Source of the DNA: Rhodococcus sp. IITR03
Lineage (GTDB): Bacteria > Actinomycetota > Actinomycetes > Mycobacteriales > Mycobacteriaceae
Direction of reading: 5' to 3'
NCBI GenBank assembly: GCA_001017865.1
Contig: LATQ01000001.1
Location: 1,814,979 to 1,828,382, forward strand
DNA: 13,404 bases
Part shown: piece after piece, positions 6,241 through 13,404 of the stretch
Layout: each line of letters begins with the position of its first letter
How positions within the stretch are numbered: position 1 is the stretch's first letter
The notes under the pieces: model-generated
Database searches by the model: none
Told to the model about the DNA's origin: nothing
What the model saw: only the letters and a program-made list of their open reading frames with translations
Position numbers and translations under genes: made by a program

Positions 6241-8137
6241 ATGATGCAGCCCCCACCCGGCCTCGGCGGCAAGCCGGGCAGCCGCGGCAGGATCGACAAG
6301 AAGGATCTCGAACAGCTCCGCGAGGCCCCGGTGAGCCTGCGCCGTATCGGCGCCCTCTTCGCGCCCCACCGGTGGAAGATCACCCTCGTCGTCGCGCTCA
6401 TCATCGCCTCGTCGGTGGTCTCCCTCGCGACCCCCTTCCTCGTCCGCGCCGTCATCGACGACGCCATCCCGCACCAGAACGTGAGCCTGTTGCTGTGGGC
6501 GGTCGGCGGGATGCTGGCCGTCACCGTCGCGAGCTCGCTCCTGTCCGTCGTCCAGACTGGATCTCCACGACCGTCGGCCAGAACGTCATGCACGGTCTGC
6601 GTACCCGGGTCTTCTCCCACCTGCAGCGACAGTCGCTGAACTTCTTCACCCGCACCCGCGGCGGTGAGATCCAGTCGCGGCTGACCAACGACATCGGCGG
6701 TATGCAGTCCGTGGTCACCAACACCGCGACCTCGCTGGCGTCCAACGTCACCACCGTCGTCGGCACGGCGATCGCCATGGCGGTCCTCAGCTGGCGACTG
6801 GCCCTGCTCTCCCTGATCGTGCTCCCGCCGGCCATCTGGCTCACACGCCGGGTCGCACTCATGCGCCGCGCCGTCACCGCCCGTCAGCAGCGGCGCCTCG
6901 CCGACATGCAGTCGCAGATCGACGAAGGACTGTCGGTCAGCGGTGTGCTGCTCGTCAAGACGCTGGGCACCGGCCCGGCACTGTCCGACAAGTTCGCCCG
7001 CACGTCGGAGGAACTCGCCGATCTCGAGGTGCACGCGCAGTTGTCCGGCCGCTGGCGCATGGCCACGATGAACATCGTCTTCGCGGCGATCCCCGCGGTC
7101 CTCTATCTCGTCGCCGGTCTGCCGGCCACCTCGGACGGCATGACGATCGGCACCCTGGTGGCCTTCACGGGCCTGCAGGGCGCGCTGTTCCGGCCGCTGA
7201 TGAGCCTGCTCGACGTCGGTGTCTCCGTCACCAGTTCGCTGGCCCTGTTCAGCCGCATCTTCGAATACCTCGACCTTCCCGTCGACATCGACGACCCGCG
7301 CGATCCGGTGCCCGTCGACCCGGCGACCGTCGCCGGCCGGGTGCGGTTCGAGAACGTGAGCTTCCGCTACGAAGGAGCGCACCGCAACGCGCTCGACGGG
7401 ATCGACCTCGACGTCCCGGCAGGAACGCAGGTCGCGCTCGTCGGCGAGACCGGCTCGGGCAAGACCACGCTCGGCTCGCTCGTCGCACGACTGTACGACC
7501 CGGTCGAGGGACGCGTGAGCATCGACGGCGTCGACCTGCGCGACATGCGGCTCGCCGATCTCGCCGGACTGGTCGGCGTGGTCTCGCAGGAGACCTACCT
7601 CCTCCACGCGACCGTCCGGGAGAACCTGCGCTACGCGAAGCCGGACGCGGCCGACGACGAGATCGAGGCCGCGGCCCGCGCCGCGCACATCCACGACCTG
7701 ATCGTTTCGCTGCCGGACGGCTACGACACCGTCGTCGGCGCCCGCGGACACCGCTTCTCGGGTGGCGAGAAACAGCGACTGGCGATCGCACGCACGCTCC
7801 TGCGCGACCCGCGTGTCCTCGTGCTCGACGAGCGACCAGCGCCCTCGACAACGACACCGAGCACGCCGTGCAGCAGGCCCTCGACGCCGCGCGCAGCGGA
7901 CGCACGACCATCACCATCGCGCACCGGCTCTCGACCGTGCGGAACGCCGACGAGATCGTGGTCCTCGATCGGGGCCGTATCGTCGAACGCGGAACGCACG
8001 ACGACCTCGTCGCCCGCGGTGGCCGCTACGCAACCCTCGCCGCTCGTGCCGAGCGAGGCGAGGCCATCCCGTCGTCGCGGAGCGAGATCAGTCCTTCAGA
8101 GTGGCCGCGAGAGCGCGCCGCAGTTCGTTCCGGCTGA
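6241..8137 (+). CDS. ABC exporter, fused membrane and ATPase domains, two frameshifts
   Basis: This is a type IV ABC half-transporter (membrane domain fused to ATPase), acting as a dimer in the plasma membrane to export drugs, lipids or peptides. The start ATG at 6241 (or 6244) has GAGGT at 6229-6233. Membrane helices include [39 protein letters not shown] and [16 protein letters not shown]. The ATPase domain has Walker [10 protein letters not shown] (about residue 400), Q-loop VSQET, signature [14 protein letters not shown] (F in place of the usual L, about 505), Walker B VLVLDE and H-loop IAHRLS. Missing bases at about 6560 ([12 protein letters not shown]) and 7831 ([18 protein letters not shown]) break the frame; repaired, it is 632 residues. 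Its last 50 bases overlap the end of dhbE tail to tail. Partner MarR gene is divergent. Siderophore export is possible from location, multidrug efflux from the MarR link; neither is shown. Confidence 0.9.
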
Positions 8138-9737
8138 TCTTGCCCACTCCCGTGACCGGGAAGGCGTCGACGAACCGCACCTTGTCGGGGATCTTGTACT
8201 CGGCCAGCCCTCGCTCCCTCAGGAACTTCTTGAGCGCGAGGGTTTTCGGCGCTTCACCCTCGGTGACGACGAAGGCGCAGGTGCGTTCGCCGAGATACTT
8301 GTCGGGCATCGACACCACCGCCGCGTCGAGCACGGCCGGGTGCGCGATCAGATGGTTCTCGACCTCCTCGGCCGCGATCTTCTCGCCACCGCGGTTGATC
8401 TGGTCCTTCGCACGTCCCTCGACGACGATGTAGCCGTGCTCGGTGAGCCGGACGATGTCGCCGGTGCGGTAGAAGCCGTCCGGCGTGAACGCCGTCGAAT
8501 TGTGTTCCGGCGCGTTGTAGTAGCCCCGGATGGTGTACGGGCCGCGGGTGAGCAGGTGACCGGTGGTGCCCACGGCGACGGGCTCGCCCGCGTCGTCGAC
8601 GACACGGATCTCGTCGTCGGGACTGATCGGTCGGCCCTGGGTGGTGACGATGGTGTCCTCGTCGTCGTCGAGCCGGGTGTAGTTGACGAGACCCTCCGCC
8701 ATACCGAAGACCTGCTGCAGCGTGCAGCCGAGTTCGGGGCGAACGCGTTTGGCGGCCTCGGCCGGGAACTTCGCACCGCCGACCTGCAGTACTTCGAGCG
8801 ACGACAGGTCGCGTTCGGTGCGGGCCCGCGCCGACAGCCACGCCTGCGCGAGGGGCGGGACGAGCGACGCCATCGTCACGCCCTCGCTCTCGATGAGGGC
8901 GAACGCGGTGTCGGGGCTCGGATCCGGAGCGAGGACGACGGTGCCGCCGGCGTGCAGCACACCGAGGATGCCCGGCGAGCTCATCGGGAAGTTGTGCGCC
9001 GCCGGCAGCGCGACCAGCATGCGGGTGTTCTCGTCCACCCCGCAGATCACCGCGGACTCGCGCACGGAGTACAGGTAGTCGGCGTGGGTGCGGGGGATGA
9101 GCTTCGACGTTCCGGTCGTGCCGCCCGACAGCTGCAGGAAGGCAACGCTTTCGGCGTCGTTCTCCGTGATCGGCGCGGGTTCGCGGTCGCGCAACGAGCC
9201 GAGCGCAGTGAATTCCTCGGCCTCACCGGCGACCACGACCGTCGGAGGATTCTCCATCTCCGAGGTGACCTGCCGGGCGAGCGCGCGGTAGTCGAACCCG
9301 CCGTGTTCGTCGGCGATCACGTACGCTGCGGCGTCGCTGAACCGGCAGAAGTAGCCGATCTCCGACGCGCGGTGCGCGGGGAGGGAGAAGACGGGGAGCG
9401 CGCCGAGGCGGAAGACCGCGAAGAGCACTTCGGTGTACTCGACGATGTTCGGCAACTGCAGGACGACACGGTCGCCCTTCCGGACCCCGAGGTCGGCGAG
9501 ACCGGCGGCGATGCGGGCCGAGGCATCGTCGAGTTCGCGGTAGGTGATGCGCCGCCAGGTGCCCGTCGCGTCGTGTCCGACGACGGCGGTGCGATCGGCG
9601 AACCGGGCAGCGCGGGCCGGGAGGAACTCGCCGAAGGTCTCGTTCGTCCAGTAACCGGCTGCGCGATACCGCTCGGCGAACTCCTCGGGGTAGCGGGCGG
9701 TGTCGGCGAGCGGCGTGCGCTCGAAACCGGTTGTCAC
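8088..9737 (-). CDS. dhbE: 2,3-dihydroxybenzoate-AMP ligase (DHB adenylation enzyme)
   Basis: This is a 549-residue stand-alone aryl acid adenylating enzyme of the EntE/DhbE type. It makes DHB-AMP and loads DHB onto an aryl carrier protein to start siderophore assembly. Adenylation motifs run in order: [18 protein letters not shown] (A3), [10 protein letters not shown] (A4, H248-N249), GMAEGLV (A5), YRTGDIVR (A7), [13 protein letters not shown] (A8) and GVGKISRNE with the catalytic lysine K533 (A10). The SSPG serine in A4, where salicylate enzymes tend to have Cys, favours DHB, as does the neighbouring dhbA. GTG start at 9737 with AAAGGAA at 9745-9751, spacing 7. Intact, no frame breaks. Third gene of the dhbC-dhbA-dhbE operon, 40 bases after dhbA. 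Confidence 0.95.
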   Translation of the reverse strand: MTTGFERTPLADTARYPEEFAERYRAAGYWTNETFGEFLPARAARFADRTAVVGHDATGTWRRITYRELDDASARIAAGLADLGVRKGDRVVLQLPNIVEYTEVLFAVFRLGALPVFSLPAHRASEIGYFCRFSDAAAYVIADEHGGFDYRALARQVTSEMENPPTVVVAGEAEEFTALGSLRDREPAPITENDAESVAFLQLSGGTTGTSKLIPRTHADYLYSVRESAVICGVDENTRMLVALPAAHNFPMSSPGILGVLHAGGTVVLAPDPSPDTAFALIESEGVTMASLVPPLAQAWLSARARTERDLSSLEVLQVGGAKFPAEAAKRVRPELGCTLQQVFGMAEGLVNYTRLDDDEDTIVTTQGRPISPDDEIRVVDDAGEPVAVGTTGHLLTRGPYTIRGYYNAPEHNSTAFTPDGFYRTGDIVRLTEHGYIVVEGRAKDQINRGGEKIAAEEVENHLIAHPAVLDAAVVSMPDKYLGERTCAFVVTEGEAPKTLALKKFLRERGLAEYKIPDKVRFVDAFPVTGVGKISRNELRRALAATLKD

Positions 9738-9777
9738 GGAGCGGTTCCTTTCGGGATGCGGATCGATGTCGGGTCGG

Positions 9778-10559
9778 TCAGGCGCGGAGGGTGGCGCCGC
9801 CGTCGATGTAGAGCGCCTGCATGGTGATGTGACGAGCACGGTCGGACAGCAGGAACTCGATGGCCTCGGCGATGTCGGCGGGCTCGGCGATGCGGCCGAG
9901 GGGGATGCCGACCTTGAACTGCGAGAGATCACCCTCGATGGCGCTGCGGGAGCCGGCGTCGTCGTTCGGGTCCTCCCACAGCGAGCGTTGCATGGCGGTG
10001 TCGGTGGAGCCCGGCGCGACGATGTTGGCGCGGATCCCGTACTGCGCCAGTTCGAGTCCGAGGATCCGCACGATCATCGTGGACGCGGCCTTGGACGATC
10101 CGTAGGCGCCCATGCCCATGCGCGGCACGCCCGCGGAGTTCGATCCGACGACGACGATCGAACCCGACCGCCGCTCCCGCATGGCCCGTCCGACCGACCG
10201 CAGGACCGACAGCAGGCCGGTGACGTTGACGTCGTACATGTGCTGCCAGTCCTCGGGATCGGAGTCGAGCACCGAGCCCGTGGTGAAGACACCGGCGACG
10301 TGCGCGAGATGCTCGATCGGTCCGTGCTCGGATTCGATGCTCCCGACGATGTAGGCGACGGCGTCGTGGTCGCGGATGTCGACGGGGTAGGTGGGGACGG
10401 AACCGCCGAGCAGCGCCGCGGTCTTGCGCAGTCCTTCGGCGTTGCGGTCGGCGAGCACGAGACGGTGACCGGCACGCGCCAGGACCTCGGCGGTCGCGCG
10501 GCCGATACCCTGCGCCGCCCCGACGACGAGCGTGACGGGGATGGTGCGGTCTCGGTCAT
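9778..10559 (-). CDS. dhbA: 2,3-dihydro-2,3-dihydroxybenzoate dehydrogenase, one frameshift
   Basis: This is an SDR of the EntA/DhbA type that oxidises 2,3-dihydro-DHB to 2,3-DHB with NAD+. Cofactor motif VVGAAQGIG, acidic LVLADRN after beta-2 (NAD preference), HVAGVF in place of the usual NAG, catalytic Ser in VVGSNSAG and YGSSK. The C-terminus [14 protein letters not shown] is typical. The ATG at 10559 overlaps the dhbC stop as ATGA and has GGGAG at 10567-10571. Reading from that ATG soon shifts: a missing base at about 10545 (GCA-CC-ATC for GCA-CCC-ATC) restores [20 protein letters not shown], 260 residues in all. Without the repair the frame would enter from within dhbC, which has no credible start. 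Translational coupling with dhbC is likely. Confidence 0.92.
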
Positions 10560-11696
10560 CGGAGTACTCCCAGTGCATCGAGGACGGTGCCGAACTTGAC
10601 GGTGGTCTCGGCCAGTTCGTCGGCGGGGTCGGAGTCGGCGACGATACCGCCCCCGGCGTAGGCCGTGAGCCCGACACCGTCGGCGTCGAGGACGGCACAG
10701 CGGATGGTGACCATCCATTCGCCGTCACCCGCGGCGTCGCACCATCCGAGGGCACCGGCGTAGAAGCCCCGGTCACCCTCGGTGGCGAGGATCAGATCGC
10801 GGGCGGCGGCGGTCGGCGTGCCGCAGATCGCGGGAGTGGGGTGCACTGCGAGTGCGAGATCGAGGGCCGTGACACCCGGATCGCGCAGGCGGCCTCGATG
10901 GGAGTGCCGAGATGCCACAGCTGGCGCGTGCTCGTCACGGTCGGCTGCTCGGGGATGTCGAGGTCGACGCACAACGGTTCGAGCGCGGTGCGGATCGCAT
11001 CGATCACGTGCGCGTGCTCGGCGAGATTCTTCGCGGAGCCGGCGAGCCTGGCGGCCGTCGCCCGATCGATCTCGGGATCGCGGTGACGCGGTGCGGATCC
11101 GGCGAGGGGGTGGGCGGTGACCCGATCACCACGACGGCGCACGAGCACCTCCGGGCTCGACCCCACCAGGTGACGTCCCGTCCACGCGCCACCGGCGGCC
11201 GTGAGGTCGACGAGGAAGCCGTTGTGCAGCGGATCGTTTCGCGTGAGGGCGACGAGGAGGTCGTGCGGGGTGACGGGCCGGTCGGCGCGCAGGGCGAGCG
11301 CCCGGGCCAGGACCACCTTGAGCAGGTCGCTGTCGTCCGAGCGGAGCAGGCGCAGTACGGTCTCGACCCGATCGATGTGTTCGCCTTCCGACGGCAGTGC
11401 GCCCGTGATCGTGATCGGGGGCAGGTCGACGGCCGGTGCGTCGTAGTGCGCGGGGGAGTGATGGAGTGTGTTCGGAGCGGTCAGTGCGGCCGGTCCGTCG
11501 GGTGCGAAGGGCAGTGCTCCGACGAGTGCGGCGACCTGTCCGGTGCGCAGGCGTCGGCGGCGGCGGACGCGCGGTCGAAGTGTTCGTTCACACCTTCGGC
11601 GACCACCGTGCCGTGCGGCCGGGACAGGACGAACGGGTGCGCGACGGGCCGCTCGGCCCGGTCGGTAGCGGTTGCGCCGAGGACCGGCACTTGCAT
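10556..11696 (-). CDS. dhbC: Isochorismate synthase, two frameshifts
   Basis: This is a chorismate-binding enzyme of the EntC/DhbC family that converts chorismate to isochorismate, the first committed step to DHB. ATG at 11696 with GGAAGG at 11704-11709, spacing 7. The N-terminus FVLSRPHGTVVAEGV leads into LLKVVLARALAL, HNGFLVDL, GRHLVGSSPEVLVRR, AHPLAGSAPR and SAKNLAEHAHVIDAI. The C-terminal half has ALAVHPTPAICGTPT, GFYAGALGW and AYAGGGIVADSDPADEL. Missing bases at about 11550 (ADALRTGQVAALVG) and 10893 (PIEGRLRDPGVTALDL) restore one frame of 380 residues, close to the usual length. It is first in the operon and overlaps dhbA by 4 bases. An iron box lies about 70 bases upstream. The presence of dhbA and dhbE, and no salicylate synthase signs, point to DHB rather than salicylate. 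Confidence 0.93.
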
Positions 11697-11764
11697 TCTC
11701 GTACCTTCCGGTTGAGGAGGTCTGCTGGCAGGACCGCGCCACAGGACACACGATCACTGAGCAA

Positions 11765-11795
11765 GATATACGGTAAGCCTAACCTTTGGTACTGT
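11765..11795. promoter_or_regulatory. Overlapping divergent promoters of dhbC and the NRPS
   Basis: On the minus strand TATATC (11765-11770) is a good -10 for dhbC, giving a leader of about 60 bases. On the plus strand TACTGT (11790-11795) is a plausible -10 for the NRPS, giving a leader of about 70 bases. The -35 boxes are weak on both strands. Both -10 elements abut the iron box, which would sterically block both promoters when bound. Confidence 0.5.
11769..11787. promoter_or_regulatory. IdeR/DmdR iron box
   Basis: The 19-base site TACGGTAAGCCTAACCTTT matches the IdeR/DtxR consensus TWAGGTWAGSCTWACCTWA at 17 of 19 positions; the mismatches are at positions 3 and 19. The core GGTAAGCCTAACC is fully conserved. 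It lies in the 178-base gap between dhbC and the divergent NRPS. IdeR with bound Fe(II) represses siderophore genes at such boxes, so both operons are predicted to switch on under iron limitation. No second box is seen in this gap. Confidence 0.9.
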
Positions 11796-11874
11796 GCCCT
11801 CCGGCGCCGCAGCGCGCACATCAGCGGATTCCGTTCCCAGCCAATCGTTTCGATCGAAGGAAAGAGGATCTCCA

Positions 11875-13404
11875 GTGCCCCTTGCCGGCCCGGACGCCTC
11901 ACGGCTCGCTCTGTCGCGCGCACAGTCGGGCGTATGGTTCGCCCAGCAACTGAACCCCGACAACCCGCTGTTCAACACCTCGGAATGTATCGAACTGCGA
12001 GGCGCGGTCGACGAGGAAGCGCTGGTCACTGCGGTTTCCGCAGCGGCATCCGAGGCCGAGGTGCTGGTCGCGGGATTCGAGACTCTCGCCGACGGTACGG
12101 TCGTTCAGATTCCCGGTGCGCGCACGCTCGATCTCGCCCCCACCGTCGACCTCACCCTCGCGTCGGACCCCTGGCAGGCGGCCCACGAGTGATGGTGCGC
12201 GACCTCGAACGGCCCGTCGACCTGTCGGTGGATCCGTGCGTCCGGGCCGCGGTCCTGCGACTCGCCGACGATCACGTCCTGCTCTACTTGCGTGCTCACC
12301 ACATCGTCCTCGACGCCTTCGGGTTCTCGCTGTTCAACCGGCGCATCGCCGAGCGTTACACCGCCGCGGTCGCCGGTGCGGAAGTTGCTGCCGCACGGTT
12401 CGATCCGGTCGAATCGGTGATACGGGAGGAATCGGACTATCGCGACTCGGCCGACTTCGACGCCGACCGTGACTTCTGGAGCGCGTACCTCGACGGCGTG
12501 GACGAAGCGGTCGCTCTCCGGCCCGGACCGGGTGGCATCGCACGACGCTCCCGTGGTGCACGCTTCACCCTCGACGCCGACCGGCAACGCGGGCTGGTGG
12601 CCCTCGGCAAGGAGGTCGGCGCGAGCTGGGGCGACGCGGTCACCGCGCTCGTCGCCGCCTACCTGCGCGGAGCGACCGGCCGCGAGGACCTCACACTCGG
12701 TTTCCCCGTCATGAACCGGCTCGGCAGCGCCGCACTGCGGTGCCGATCACCGCGGTCAATGTCGTTCCGCTGCGCCTGAATCCGACCGCCTCGGCCACGC
12801 TCGTCGATCTCGTAGCTCAGGTTCGCGACGGAGTGGCGCTGTGCCGCAGCCACTATCGTTACCGCACCGAGGACATCCAGCGCGACCTGCGACTACCCAC
12901 CGGATCCCGCGGCGTCATCGGCCCGTCGGTCAACGTCAAGCCGTTCGGCGACTCGCTCCGGTTCGGCGACATGCGTGCGGCCGTGCACTCGGTGGCCCGA
13001 GGACCCCTGCAGGACTTCATGGTCACCGTGCGGCCGCTCGACGGCAGTGCCGGACTCGAGGTGTTCGTCGACGTCGACGCCGACGTCTACAGCGAGGCGG
13101 ATCTGACGATCCACACCGAGCGACTGGAGATGCTGTTCGGCTCGGTGGCAGAGCGGGGTCTGCACACCCCGCTCGCGCAGGTGTCCGTCCTGACCGCCGA
13201 CGAGCGACGGACGATCCTCGACGACTGGAGCCACAGCCCGGACATCCCGTTCGACCCCGACCTGACCCTCGTCGACCTGCTGCGAGAGAGGATCGAGGCG
13301 GCCCCCGACGCACCGGCCGCGGCGGACACCCATGTGACGCTCACCTACGCACAGTTCGGCGCCCGGGTGCACCGCCTGGCCCGCCACCCTCGCCTCGAGC
13401 TTCG
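11875..13404 (+). CDS. Siderophore non-ribosomal peptide synthetase (C domain, start of A domain), 3' partial, frameshifted
   Basis: This is the first module of a modular NRPS, similar to DhbF/EntF, that would condense the aryl acid with an amino acid. The GTG at 11875 follows AGAGGA with 6-base spacing; an in-frame GTG at 11794 falls in the promoter and is rejected. The protein begins directly with a condensation domain: LALSRAQSGVWFAQQLNP (C1), then LRAHHIVLDAFGFSLF (C3, H142-H143, D147), GFPVMNR (C4) and DFMVTVRPLD. An adenylation domain starts at LLRERIEAAPDAPA with LTYAQF. Missing Gs at about 12190 (AHE-WMVRDL) and 12739 (ALR-VPITAVN) restore about 510 residues up to the right edge. One further apparent extra base near 13388 disturbs RLARH-LASS. 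No carrier domain precedes the C domain, so the DHB-loaded aryl carrier must be a separate protein. The amino acid cannot be read because the A domain is cut. Confidence 0.92.

Noticed and set aside
6162..7751. Open frame of 529 codons on the minus strand
   Set aside because: It is antisense to the ABC exporter, whose motifs are unmistakable on the + strand. No recognisable domains.
6372..9827. Very long + strand open frame of 1151 codons
   Set aside because: Only the part to about 7831 is real (ABC exporter after its first frame break). Beyond the second break it is out of frame, then runs antisense through dhbE.
10556..11757. Extended minus-strand start for dhbC beyond 11696
   Set aside because: The extra sequence lies in the iron-box promoter region. 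ATG at 11696 has a good ribosome site and gives the family-typical N-terminus.
11794..11874. Upstream GTG start for the NRPS
   Set aside because: It overlaps the predicted -10 region and has no ribosome site; GTG at 11875 follows AGAGGA and begins just before the C1 motif.
1..13404. CRISPR arrays, insertion sequences, tRNA or rRNA genes, phage or attachment sites
   Set aside because: I looked for direct repeats with regular spacers, transposase motifs, terminal inverted repeats and tRNA-like cloverleaf segments and saw none.

Overview
The window is high-G+C actinobacterial DNA. Rhodococcus, or a close relative in the Nocardiaceae, is the best guess. The guess rests on strong third-position G/C bias, GTG starts, a near-perfect mycobacterial/rhodococcal-type iron box, a QsdA-type lactonase and a 2,3-dihydroxybenzoate (DHB) siderophore locus. 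The genus is an inference; no rRNA or tRNA is present to confirm it. Almost all of the sequence is occupied by 13 protein genes, and no gap exceeds about 180 bases.

Layout, left to right. (1) 2-1294: the 3' three quarters of an encapsulin shell gene (+) with a strong hairpin terminator, facing an OhrR-type MarR regulator (-). (2) 1352-3858: a secreted cutinase-like serine hydrolase (-), an AlkB-type DNA repair dioxygenase (-), and a divergent SDR oxidoreductase (+). (3) 3902-4873: a phosphotriesterase-like lactonase of the QsdA type (+), with all six metal ligands present. (4) 4910-6160: a second, prolyl-hydroxylase-like 2OG-Fe(II) oxygenase (-) behind a MarR regulator (-). (5) 6241-8137: a full-length ABC exporter half-transporter (+), divergent from that MarR gene across a shared operator-like region. 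(6) 8088-13404: a catecholate siderophore locus. dhbC, dhbA and dhbE form one operon on the minus strand (isochorismate synthase, 2,3-dihydro-DHB dehydrogenase, DHB-AMP ligase). A divergent NRPS gene (condensation domain, then the start of an adenylation domain) runs off the right edge. An IdeR/DmdR-type iron box sits between dhbC and the NRPS and can account for iron repression of both arms.

The siderophore genes work together as follows. DhbC turns chorismate into isochorismate, an isochorismatase (not in the window) would make 2,3-dihydro-DHB, DhbA oxidises it to DHB, DhbE activates DHB as its adenylate, and the NRPS condenses it with amino acids. The ABC exporter could export a product, but its MarR partner points equally to drug or stress efflux.

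The most important reading note concerns frame breaks. Nine of the 13 genes are interrupted by single-base frame breaks (16 supported -1 events). Every one can be repaired by adding one G or C beside an identical base, and each repair restores continuous family-typical protein. This pattern is far more like uncorrected homopolymer under-calling than real gene decay, so these genes are annotated as CDSs with frameshifts, not pseudogenes. Only alkB, the lactonase, the second MarR gene and dhbE read through unbroken. Lengths and residue numbers below are for the repaired proteins.
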